9,609 nt of DNA from Longimicrobiaceae bacterium. GTDB taxonomy: Bacteria; Gemmatimonadota; Gemmatimonadetes; Longimicrobiales; Longimicrobiaceae. Location of the stretch: NCBI GenBank assembly GCA_030146875.1, contig JASLAX010000057.1, positions 1-9,609 of the forward strand, in the 5' to 3' direction. Made by a program: the position numbers and the translations under genes. Positions within the stretch are counted from its first letter, which is position 1. Each line of letters opens with the position of its first letter. Below the pieces are notes generated by a model, which saw only the letters and a list, made by a program, of their open reading frames with translations, had not been told where the DNA came from and did no database searches. This document shows positions 1 through 6,081 of this stretch, in pieces.

Positions 1-1
1 C

Positions 2-421
2 GCGGGGCGGAGTCGTCCGCGCCGCGCGCCCGCCGCGGCGGCGCGTCCGCGGACGCACACGGTGGCCGCGGGCGAGACGTGGCTGGGGATCGCCCGGCGC
101 TACCGGGTCACCTCCGACGCGCTGCGGGCCGCCAACCCCACCGTGGAGTGGGAGCGGGTGCGGATCGGGGCGGTGCTGCGCATCCCGCCGGCGGGCGCGG
201 GCGTTGCAGCGACGCCGCCCACGGGGGGCAGGCCGGCCACGGCGACGCGCCCGCCGGCCGCCCCGGCGGGGAGCCGCCGGCACGTGGTGGCGCGAGGCGA
301 GACGCTTTACGGGATCGCGCGGCGCTACGGGGTACCGCCGGAGGCGATCCGGGCGGCGAACCGGATGTCGGACGACGGGGTCCGCGCCGGGGCCACGCTG
401 ATCATCCCGCCCGCGCGCTGA
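2..421 (+). CDS. LysM-repeat protein, 3' end (5' end outside window)
   Basis: The reading frame is open from the first bases of the window to the TGA at 419-421, so the gene starts upstream; the GTG at 62 lies inside a LysM domain and is not a credible start. Two LysM modules are visible. The first spans about nt 53-190 (opening THTVAAGETWLGIARRY, closing LRIPP) and the second about nt 281-412 (HVVARGETLYGIARRYGV ... LIIPP). They are joined by a roughly 30-residue linker rich in Ala, Pro, Gly and Thr, and the protein ends right after the second module. LysM domains bind peptidoglycan or other N-acetylglucosamine polymers, so a periplasmic or cell-surface, wall-bound protein is expected. The Arg/Ala/Pro-rich stretch before the first LysM looks like another linker. 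Any catalytic domain would be upstream and cannot be judged. The next gene follows after 35 nt on the same strand, so co-transcription is likely. Confidence 0.88.
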   Translation, partial: AGRSRPRRAPAAAARPRTHTVAAGETWLGIARRYRVTSDALRAANPTVEWERVRIGAVLRIPPAGAGVAATPPTGGRPATATRPPAAPAGSRRHVVARGETLYGIARRYGVPPEAIRAANRMSDDGVRAGATLIIPPAR

Positions 422-456
422 GCCGCGCGGGGGGTCACGCCAGGGGAGGGGGAGCC

Positions 457-1455
457 ATGTCGGAGGGAGCCACGCCGCGCCGCGAGGTGTTCCGCACGCG
501 CGACCTGATCGGGTCCACGGTGACCGACGCCCGCGGAGCCAAGGTGGGAACGGTGGGGGACCTGCTGATCGACCGCACGGGGCAGGTGCGCTACCTGTCG
601 GTGAGCTACGGCCTGCTGAAGAAGCACGTGCTGATGCCCTCCGACGCGCTGGAGTGGGGCGAGGGCGGCGTGCTGGTGTCCCGCTGGACCGACGAGCAGG
701 TGAAGAGCCTGCCGCTCTGGGACCCCGAGCGGGCGCTGACCGACGAGGGCCTGAAGGAGCTGGAGACGGCGTACCCGCGCTTCTACGGCCCCGAGGCGCT
801 GCGCGCCGGCCCGGGCGCGCCGCAGGGGAACATCATCCCCCTGGCGCAGGCCAGGAGCTTCAAGCTCTCCGGCGGGGCGTCGGACCTGCGCGGGTGGACG
901 GTGTTCGCGGCGGACGCGGAGCGGGTGGGCACGGTCACCGACATGCTGGTGGACCCCGCCGCCATGAAGGTGCGCTACCTGGCGGTGGCGCTGGCGCAGG
1001 ACCTCTTCCGCTTCGGCTCGGAGCGGAACGTGCTGGTCCCCACCGAGGCGGTGGACCTGCGCGAGCGCGGGCAGGACGTGGTGGTGCGCGACCTGGACGC
1101 GCGGGCGCTCTCCCGCCTGCCGGCCTGGCTGGGCGGCCCGGTGGACCCGCTGGTGGAGGAGCGCGTGGCCGAGGTCTTCGCCGCCGGCCCGTCGTCCCGC
1201 CCGCTCGGCGACGAGCGCACGCTGCCGCCGCCCGGCGACTCGCGCGCGCTTCCGCCCCGCGACGACTCCCGCTCCCTGCCGCCGCCGGCGGACGACCGCC
1301 GTCCGTACGGCGCGGACACGCACGCGGCCCGCACCGGCGACGTTCCTCCCCCGCTTCCGCCGTCTCACCAGGACCGGCCAGGCGAGGGCCCGCCGCCCGT
1401 GATCCGGGAGGACCTGCATCCGCCCCGCCGCGAGGGCGAGCCGCCCCCGGTCTGA
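457..1455 (+). CDS. Tandem PRC-barrel domain protein with proline-rich repeat tail
   Basis: Predicted 332 aa. The start ATG at 457 has a strong purine-rich Shine-Dalgarno (AGGGGAGGGGGAG, 442-454). Two PRC-barrel-like domains are seen: residues about 10-85 (DLIGSTVTDARGAKVGTVGD, then a VRYLSV strand) and about 134-228 (LRGWTVFAADAERVGTVTDM, then VRYLAVAL). Both show the hallmark 'G..V.....KVGTV.D...D' followed by a hydrophobic strand and a 'VLVP...' strand. The last 90 or so residues are low-complexity Pro/Asp/Arg, including three nonapeptide repeats (residues 252-278) and further PPP clusters, and are probably disordered. There is no signal peptide or membrane segment, so the protein is probably cytoplasmic. 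PRC barrels occur in RimM, photosynthetic reaction-centre subunit H and many stress-associated proteins of unknown role; no specific function can be assigned. It lies 35 nt after the LysM gene, probably in one transcript. Confidence 0.9.
   Translation: MSEGATPRREVFRTRDLIGSTVTDARGAKVGTVGDLLIDRTGQVRYLSVSYGLLKKHVLMPSDALEWGEGGVLVSRWTDEQVKSLPLWDPERALTDEGLKELETAYPRFYGPEALRAGPGAPQGNIIPLAQARSFKLSGGASDLRGWTVFAADAERVGTVTDMLVDPAAMKVRYLAVALAQDLFRFGSERNVLVPTEAVDLRERGQDVVVRDLDARALSRLPAWLGGPVDPLVEERVAEVFAAGPSSRPLGDERTLPPPGDSRALPPRDDSRSLPPPADDRRPYGADTHAARTGDVPPPLPPSHQDRPGEGPPPVIREDLHPPRREGEPPPV
1210..1290 (+). repeat. Three tandem nonapeptide-coding repeats in the PRC-barrel protein tail
   Basis: Three consecutive 27-nt units encode DERTLPPPG, DSRALPPRD and DSRSLPPPA (residues 252-278). 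The shared pattern is D-(S/E)-R-x-L-P-P. DNA identity is only partial, so the units look selected as peptide or are old duplications. They sit in a Pro-rich, probably disordered C-terminal tail. Confidence 0.75.
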
Positions 1456-1456
1456 C

Positions 1457-1487
1457 GGACGGCGCTTCGTCCCCAGCGACGTTTTTT
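1457..1487 (+). terminator. Candidate weak terminator after the PRC-barrel gene
   Basis: Directly after the TGA there is a 5-bp hairpin, GGACG/CGTCC (1457-1461 with 1468-1472). An alternative 4-bp CGTC/GACG hairpin (1468-1471 with 1478-1481) abuts a run of six T (1482-1487) and a longer pyrimidine tract to 1496. The T-rich tract stands out in this GC-rich sequence and lies in the 70-nt gap between converging genes. The stems are short, so efficiency is uncertain. Confidence 0.45.
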
Positions 1488-1525
1488 CTTTTCTTTGTAG
1501 CTGGGAGGACGAGAAGTCACCAGCC

Positions 1526-2302
1526 TCAGCGCGCCTTCGAGGGGAGCAGGACGATCTCGGGGGAGGAATCGGGCGGGAAGATGCCGCGCTCGACGGCCAT
1601 CCGGTGCAGCTCCTCCGCCATCACCCTGCGCGTCCTCTCCATCAGCATCGGCAGGTCATCCTCCGTCAGGCCCGCCGTGGGGATGGGGTCCAGCGCGCGC
1701 GCGTCCACGCGCGTGCGGGTGAGGCGGCGGGCGGAGAGGTCCAGGCCGGGCTTGAGCGGAGAGACGACCACGGGGATGATGGGGACGCCGGTGTGCAGCG
1801 CCATCTGGAATGCGCCCTTCTTGAACGGGAGCAGCTTCCCCGGCACGCCGCCGCGGGTGCCCTCGGGGAGGATCCAGATGGCCGCCTTGCGCCGGATCAT
1901 CTCGGCCTCGGCCGCCTTGAGCTGGCCCACGGCGCTGGCGGTGTGCGAGCGGTCGATGAGCAGGTTGCCGCTGCGGCGGTAGATCCAGCCGAAGAACGGG
2001 ACCGAGCCCACCTCCTTCTTGGCGATGACCACGGAGCCGCGCTTGAAGCAGCGCGCGTAGATCGCCACGTCCAGCATGCTCTGGTGGTTGCCCACGAACA
2101 CGCAGGGGCGGTGGTCGTCCAGGTTGTGCTCGTCCAGCACGCGCAGGTCGATTCCCAGCAGCGGCCGCATCCAGCTCCCGAACACGGCGGCGTAGTCGCT
2201 GGCGACCGTCGTGCGGTCCCGCCGGACCAGCGCGATGGCGATGCCGTAGAACGACGCCGCCACGAACGCGAGGACCGCCGCGGCCACCCTCAGGTAGAAC
2301 AT
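1526..2302 (-). CDS. plsC: 1-acyl-sn-glycerol-3-phosphate acyltransferase (PlsC family)
   Basis: Predicted 258 aa, the usual length for PlsC. It transfers an acyl group to the sn-2 position of lysophosphatidic acid, giving phosphatidic acid, the precursor of membrane phospholipids. The family blocks are present in order: NHQSMLD (residues 72-78, catalytic H73 and D78), GNLLIDR (112-118), PEGTR (146-150, phosphate binding) and VPIIPVVV (173-180). An N-terminal hydrophobic segment (about residues 4-26) should anchor it to the inner membrane. The ATG is preceded by GGAGG (2307-2311 on the opposite strand), 4 nt away. It starts 31 nt after the stop of the dehydrogenase gene on the same strand, so the two are likely one operon. 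The substrate is assigned from family membership; related acyltransferases acting on other lyso-lipids share these motifs. Confidence 0.93.
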   Translation of the reverse strand: MFYLRVAAAVLAFVAASFYGIAIALVRRDRTTVASDYAAVFGSWMRPLLGIDLRVLDEHNLDDHRPCVFVGNHQSMLDVAIYARCFKRGSVVIAKKEVGSVPFFGWIYRRSGNLLIDRSHTASAVGQLKAAEAEMIRRKAAIWILPEGTRGGVPGKLLPFKKGAFQMALHTGVPIIPVVVSPLKPGLDLSARRLTRTRVDARALDPIPTAGLTEDDLPMLMERTRRVMAEELHRMAVERGIFPPDSSPEIVLLPSKAR

Positions 2303-2333
2303 CCCGCCTCCGGGCTGGGGAAGGGTGGGGCGG

Positions 2334-3104
2334 TCAGGTGCGCCGGTGGACCATGGTGGCCGCGGCCTGGTCGGTGGCTATCAGCACCACCTGCGCGACG
2401 GTGACGTGCGGGGGCTGCGACGCGCACCACACCACGGAGGCGGCCACGTCGTCGGGCGAGAGCGGGGTGAGGCCCTGGTAGACCTGCGCGGCGCGCTCCG
2501 CGTCGCCGCGGAAGCGGACGGTGCTGAACTCGGTCTCCACCAGCCCGGGGTCCACCGTGCTGACGCGCACGCCGCTCCCCAGCAGGTCCATCCGCAGGCC
2601 CGTGGTGATGGCGTCCACCGCGTGCTTGGTGGCGCAGTAGACGGCGCCGCCCGGGTACACCTCGCGCCCCGCCACGGAGCCGATGTTCACCACGTGCCCG
2701 CGGCCCCGCGCCACCATCCCCGGGACGATCGCGCGGGTCACGTAGAGCAGGCCCTTCACGTTGGTGTCCAGCACCTCGTCCCACTCCGCCGGCTCGCCCT
2801 CGTGCAGCTTGTCCATCCCGCGCCCCATGCCGGCGTTGTTCACCAGCACGTCGATCTGGCTCCACTCCGCCGGCAGGTCGCGGACGGCGGCGAACACGGC
2901 GCCGGTGTCGCGCACGTCCAGCGGGAGCAGGTGCGTCTCCGTGCCGTGGGCCGCGCGCACCTCCTCCGCCAGCGCCTCCAGCCGCTCGACCCGCCGGGCC
3001 GCGAGGACCAGCCGCGCCCCCGCCGCCGCGAAGGCGCGCGCGCAGGCGGCGCCGATGCCGGCGCTGGCGCCGGTGATCAGGACGGTGCGGAACGGTGCGG
3101 TCAT
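2334..3104 (-). CDS. ydfG: NADP-dependent short-chain dehydrogenase, YdfG-like
   Basis: Predicted 256 aa classical SDR. The cofactor motif TGASAGIG is at residues 11-18, NNAG at 89-92, and the catalytic tetrad is N115, S143, Y156, K160 (YCATK). The basic pair R37-R38 after the second beta strand favours NADP(H). The stretch PGLVETEFSTVRFRGD and the HVTVAQV...P/ATDQ-type C-terminus resemble E. coli YdfG, which oxidises 3-hydroxy acids such as L-allo-threonine, serine and 3-hydroxypropionate. That substrate range is inferred by family only. The start chosen is the ATG at 3104, preceded by GGGAGA (3107-3112, opposite strand) and immediately followed by the Rossmann fold. A longer open frame to 3353 would add an unstructured extension running antisense through the riboswitch and promoter of the neighbouring gene, so it was not used. 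The gene leads the plsC gene. Confidence 0.92.
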   Translation of the reverse strand: MTAPFRTVLITGASAGIGAACARAFAAAGARLVLAARRVERLEALAEEVRAAHGTETHLLPLDVRDTGAVFAAVRDLPAEWSQIDVLVNNAGMGRGMDKLHEGEPAEWDEVLDTNVKGLLYVTRAIVPGMVARGRGHVVNIGSVAGREVYPGGAVYCATKHAVDAITTGLRMDLLGSGVRVSTVDPGLVETEFSTVRFRGDAERAAQVYQGLTPLSPDDVAASVVWCASQPPHVTVAQVVLIATDQAAATMVHRRT

Positions 3105-3263
3105 CGTCTCCCGGTGCGTGCTCGAATGCGGCGTGGGGTGCTCGTGGCTGCGGGACAGTCTGGCGGGGCGGAGGGGGCGGGGCAAGCGGCGGGGCTCCGG
3201 ACGGGGACTTCCGAGGCTCTGTAACGAAGTCGCAACGACGTGCTGCAAGACATTGGACAAAGC

Positions 3264-3292
3264 TTGACCGTCGTCCGGGCCCGCACTATCAT
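3264..3292 (+). promoter_or_regulatory. Sigma-70-type promoter for the riboswitch-TerC transcript
   Basis: A -35 element TTGACC (3264-3269) and a -10 element TATCAT (3287-3292) are separated by exactly 17 bp. The predicted start of transcription is at about 3299-3300, which is the first base of the riboswitch P1 stem. This agreement between two independent signals makes the promoter convincing. It is one of the few AT-containing stretches in the region. Confidence 0.85.
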
Positions 3293-3299
3293 GGACGAC

Positions 3300-3418
3300 A
3301 GTGGGGAGTAGCCTGCCGCCGACCGTGACATCGGCGGAGACCGTGGTCGTCAATCCGAAGCGCGAGCGCGCTTCCGGCCACGGAGGCGGGATCCCAGGGA
3401 TTCCGGGGCGAGACCACT
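3300..3418 (+). ncRNA. yybP-ykoY manganese riboswitch
   Basis: The conserved 5' block GGGGAGTAGC (3303-3312) and the 3' block GGCGAGACC (3407-3415) are the hallmarks of the yybP-ykoY aptamer, which senses Mn2+ in the families studied. P1 closes with AGTGG (3300-3304) against CCACT (3414-3418). A 7-bp hairpin CCGCCGA/TCGGCGG (3316-3322 with 3331-3337) follows the first block. CGTCAAT lies at 3348-3354, and a further hairpin is formed by 3355-3363 with 3368-3377 (one bulged C). The element sits between a good promoter and a TerC/Alx-family gene, the classical target of this riboswitch in E. coli (alx) and other bacteria. Ligand identity comes from knowledge of the family; the fold was drawn by hand. 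Confidence 0.92.
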
Positions 3419-3483
3419 ACGACACGTCACCGTGCCGTAGGGGCTCGCCTTCTTTGCGTTCCCTCGGCCTCCGCGCGGAGAAG
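3407..3483 (+). promoter_or_regulatory. Riboswitch expression platform and SD-sequestering hairpin
   Basis: The TerC Shine-Dalgarno GGAG (3477-3480, 7 nt before the ATG) lies in a hairpin CTCC/GGAG (3469-3472 with 3477-3480, GCGC loop). Separately, GGCGAG in the aptamer 3' block (3407-3412) can pair with CTCGCC (3444-3449), a helix that competes with the folded aptamer. No U-tailed terminator is seen between aptamer and gene. This favours translational control: metal binding would keep 3407-3412 in the aptamer and refold the leader so the SD opens. The direction of switching is inference. Confidence 0.55.
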
Positions 3484-3487
3484 TCGC

Positions 3488-4426
3488 ATGACGGAGAGCA
3501 TCTGGCCCTGGGTGGCGTTCAACGCCATGGTGCTGGTGATCCTGGCGCTGGACCTGGGGGTGTTCCACCGGAAGGCCCACGAGGTGTCGCTCAAGGAGGC
3601 GGCGGGGTGGAGCGCCGTGTGGGTGACGGTGGCCCTGCTGTTCAACGCCGGCGTGTGGTGGTTCGCCGGCAAGCAGGCGGGGCTGGAGTTCCTCACGGGG
3701 TACCTGGTGGAGAAGTCGCTGGCGGTGGACAACATCTTCGTCATCGCCATGATCTTCTCGTACTTCGCCGTTCCGGCCATGTACCAGCACCGGGTGCTGT
3801 TCTGGGGCATCCTGGGGGCGCTGGTGATGCGCGGCGCGTTCATCGGCATGGGCGCCTACGCGCTGGAGCGCTGGCACTGGGTGATCTACCTGTTCGGCGG
3901 CATCCTGCTGGCGACCGGGATCAAGATGGCCATCCGCAAGGACGAGCAGGTCGATCCCGAGAACAACGTGGTGGTGAAGCTGGCGCGGCGCTTCCTGCCC
4001 ATCAGCGACCGCTACGACGGGCAGAGGTTCTGGACGGTGGAGAACGGCCGGCGGGTGGCGACGCCCCTGTTCCTGGTGCTGCTGCTGGTGGAGTTCACCG
4101 ACCTGGTGTTCGCCATCGACAGCATCCCCGCGATCTTCGCCATCACCAAGGACCCGTTCATCGTCTACACGTCCAACGTGATGGCCATCCTGGGGCTGCG
4201 GTCCATGTACTTCCTGCTGGCCGGCATCGTCCCCAAGTTCGTGTACCTGAAGTACGGCCTGTCGATGGTGCTCGTCTTCGTGGGCGCCAAGATGATGCTG
4301 CTGGACGTGTTCAAGGTGCCCACGCTGGTCTCGCTGGGCGTGATCGCCACCTTGATCGGGGGCTCCATCGCCCTGTCGCTCCTCCGCCCGCCGAGCAAGG
4401 GCCTGCCCGCGCCGCCCCTGCCGTAG
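3488..4426 (+). CDS. terC: TerC/Alx-family integral membrane protein (probable manganese exporter)
   Basis: Predicted 312 aa, typical for the TerC family. It is strongly hydrophobic with about eight or nine predicted membrane segments from residue 7 to 300. Two signature acidic motifs face each other in the two halves: E75-x5-D81 in EKSLAVDN and E202/D205/D211 in EFTDLVFAIDS. These are the likely metal-site residues of the LysE/TerC superfamily. The early segment LDLGVFHRKAHEVS and the later GLRSMYFLLAG are also characteristic. The ATG at 3488 has the SD GGAG with 7-nt spacing. Expression should be controlled by the manganese riboswitch in its leader, which supports a role in Mn2+ efflux; some TerC proteins are instead linked to tellurite resistance or to loading metal into exported enzymes. 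The gene stands alone between its own promoter and a strong hairpin terminator. Confidence 0.94.
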   Translation: MTESIWPWVAFNAMVLVILALDLGVFHRKAHEVSLKEAAGWSAVWVTVALLFNAGVWWFAGKQAGLEFLTGYLVEKSLAVDNIFVIAMIFSYFAVPAMYQHRVLFWGILGALVMRGAFIGMGAYALERWHWVIYLFGGILLATGIKMAIRKDEQVDPENNVVVKLARRFLPISDRYDGQRFWTVENGRRVATPLFLVLLLVEFTDLVFAIDSIPAIFAITKDPFIVYTSNVMAILGLRSMYFLLAGIVPKFVYLKYGLSMVLVFVGAKMMLLDVFKVPTLVSLGVIATLIGGSIALSLLRPPSKGLPAPPLP

Positions 4427-4443
4427 CGTCGCACGCGCGCAGA

Positions 4444-4494
4444 CGGAAAGGCCCCGGCTCTCCTCCAGAAGAGCCGGGGCCGCTCGCGTTTCCG
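4444..4494 (+). terminator. Strong hairpin terminator after terC
   Basis: A perfect 12-bp GC-rich stem runs 4450-4461 with 4470-4481 (loop CCTCCAGA). An outer helix CGGAAA (4444-4449) can pair with TTTCCG (4489-4494), skipping 7 nt. The only T run is TTT, so this would be a hairpin-dominated terminator. It shares its stem sequence with the hairpin at 6017-6050. Confidence 0.8.
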
Positions 4495-4523
4495 GACGCT
4501 GGGGTTGCACTCCGGAGGCGGGC

Positions 4524-5969
4524 GTGTTCGTATCCGTCCACGAAGGTGTCCGCCGTCCCACCCTGTCCACGCGAGCAGCCCTGACCACCCCTCCTTCCTC
4601 GGTCGCCGAATCCCCCGCTTCGCCGGACGCCCCCGGACGGACGGCGCGCCGCCGCGTGGACCTCGCCCTGATGGCGGGGGTCGCGGTGGGGCTCGCCGTG
4701 GCGGCGGTGGCGCTGGGGTGGGGGGCTCCGGCGCGCGCGGCGATCATCGCCGGGCTCTGCATCGCGCTCTGGCTGAGCGAGTGGGTGCCGGTGTGGGTGC
4801 CGACCGTCGTCCTGTGGGTCTCGGCTCCGCTGCTGCTGGCGCCCTACGGCGACGCGTTCGCGCCGCAGCGGGTGCTGGCGTGGTCGGCGGATCCCGTGCT
4901 GGCGCTGTTCTTCGGCGGGTTCGCGCTGGCGGCCGCGGCGGGGCGGCACGGGGCGGACCGGGCGGTGGCGGCGGCGGCGCTCCGCCTCTCGCACGGCGGT
5001 GCCATGCGCACCATCGCGCTGGCGGCGGTCGCCACGGCGGCGCTGTCGATGTGGATGTCCAACATCGCGGCGGCGGCGCTGATGCTGGGAGCCTTCGCCC
5101 CGGTGCTGGCCGGCGAGCCGCGGGACGGCACCTTCCGCCGCGGGCTGCTGCTGGGGATCGCGCTGGCGGCGGACGTGGGCGGCATCGCCACCCCCATCGG
5201 CAGCGGCCCGAACGGCATCGCCATCGCCGCGGTGGAGCGGCAGCAGGCCATCACCTTCGTGCACTGGATGGTCTTCGGCGTGCCGCTCACCGCGGGGCTG
5301 CTCGTGGGCGTGCTGGTCCTGGTGGCCGTCTGGATCCGGCCGAGCGGCGTGGTCCGGCTTCCCGAGGGGTTCCTGGCCGGGCCCCGGGGACGCATCCGCC
5401 CGCTCGCCGCCGTCTTCGGGGTGACGGTCGCGCTCTGGCTCACGGAGCCCATCCACGGGGTGCGCGCCTGGGTGGTCGCCCTGGCGGCGGCGGGGGCGCT
5501 CTTCGTCCTGGGGCTCCTGCGCCCCGGCGACCTGAAGCGCATCGACTGGGGAACGCTGGTGCTGATCGCCGGCGGGATCGGGCTGGGGGCGATGCTGGAC
5601 CGCTCCGGGCTGATGCGCGAGGTGGCGGGCCGGCTCCCGCTGGAGGCCGCGTCGCCCACGCTGCGCATCCTGGTGCTGTGCCTGCTCAGCGCCTTCCTCT
5701 CCGCGCTGATGAGCAACACGGGCACGGCGGCCATGCTGGTGCCGCTGGCCGTGGCGACGAGCGGGGCGCCCTCCGCCGCGGTGCTGGTGGCGGTGGCGTC
5801 GTCGCTGGGGGTGCCCTTCGTCATCAGCACCCCGCCCAACGCCATGGCGTTCGGGGCGGGGCTGCGCGCGAAGGACCTGCTCGTTCCGGGGCTGGTGGTC
5901 ATGGTGGTGGGGTGCGCGGTGGTGGCGCTCACCGGGCCGTGGGTGCTGCGGGCCGTCGGCATCCCCTAG
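4524..5969 (+). CDS. DASS/SLC13-family anion (dicarboxylate/sulfate-type) transporter
   Basis: Predicted 481 aa, usual for the divalent anion:Na+ symporter family. It is almost entirely transmembrane from about residue 48. The two inverted repeats each carry the family substrate and sodium motifs: SNI (residues 179-181) with a GPNG loop (N230), and SNT (397-399) with a TPPNA loop (N439). These Ser-Asn-Thr motifs bind carboxylate and Na+ in the VcINDY structure; the first copy has SNI, not SNT. The substrate could be C4-dicarboxylates, citrate, sulfate or a related anion; the sequence does not decide. The GTG start at 4524 follows GGAGG (4514-4518) by 5 nt. It gives a 45-residue Ser/Thr/Pro/Arg-rich N-terminal extension, so an internal start nearer the first helix (such as the ATG at 4671) cannot be excluded. 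It follows the terC terminator, so it may have its own promoter or rely on read-through. Confidence 0.9.
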   Translation: MFVSVHEGVRRPTLSTRAALTTPPSSVAESPASPDAPGRTARRRVDLALMAGVAVGLAVAAVALGWGAPARAAIIAGLCIALWLSEWVPVWVPTVVLWVSAPLLLAPYGDAFAPQRVLAWSADPVLALFFGGFALAAAAGRHGADRAVAAAALRLSHGGAMRTIALAAVATAALSMWMSNIAAAALMLGAFAPVLAGEPRDGTFRRGLLLGIALAADVGGIATPIGSGPNGIAIAAVERQQAITFVHWMVFGVPLTAGLLVGVLVLVAVWIRPSGVVRLPEGFLAGPRGRIRPLAAVFGVTVALWLTEPIHGVRAWVVALAAAGALFVLGLLRPGDLKRIDWGTLVLIAGGIGLGAMLDRSGLMREVAGRLPLEAASPTLRILVLCLLSAFLSALMSNTGTAAMLVPLAVATSGAPSAAVLVAVASSLGVPFVISTPPNAMAFGAGLRAKDLLVPGLVVMVVGCAVVALTGPWVLRAVGIP

Positions 5970-6016
5970 CCGGCCCGCGCGCCCGCCGTCGGCGCAGCTT
6001 CGGGGGAGACGGGAAC

Positions 6017-6050
6017 GCGGCCCCGGCTCTCGGAGGAGAGCCGGGGCCGC
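6017..6050. terminator. Bidirectional hairpin terminator between convergent genes
   Basis: A perfect 15-bp stem (6017-6031 with 6036-6050) with a 4-nt GGAG loop lies in the 112-nt gap between the DASS transporter and the oppositely oriented beta-barrel gene. There is no clear T tract on either side, but the symmetry lets it form in both transcripts. GGCCCCGGCTCTC (6019-6031) and AGAGCCGGGGCCGCTC (6037-6052) recur exactly at 4450-4462 and 4470-4485. Confidence 0.8.
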
Positions 6051-6081
6051 TCATCGCGATCCCACCTCGCCGTCGGCGGCC

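Noticed and set aside
325..1419. Long open frame on the minus strand under the LysM and PRC-barrel genes
   Set aside because: It encodes low-complexity Arg/His/Gln-rich sequence, as expected of the shadow of a GC-rich gene, and the + strand proteins have clear domains.
3205..3263. Possible minus-strand promoter for the dehydrogenase-plsC pair (TTGCAG ... TTACAG)
   Set aside because: The -10 match is poor and the 18-bp spacing alone is not enough to support a call; the true promoter is not identified.
3105..3353. N-terminal extension of the short-chain dehydrogenase
   Set aside because: The extension has no SDR character, lacks support for a start and runs antisense over the TerC promoter and riboswitch; the ATG at 3104 has an SD and begins right at the Rossmann fold.
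4311..5456. Long minus-strand frame (381 codons) opposite the DASS transporter
   Set aside because: Composition is dominated by Arg, Gly, His and Asp with no domain; the opposite strand encodes a membrane protein with conserved SNT motifs.
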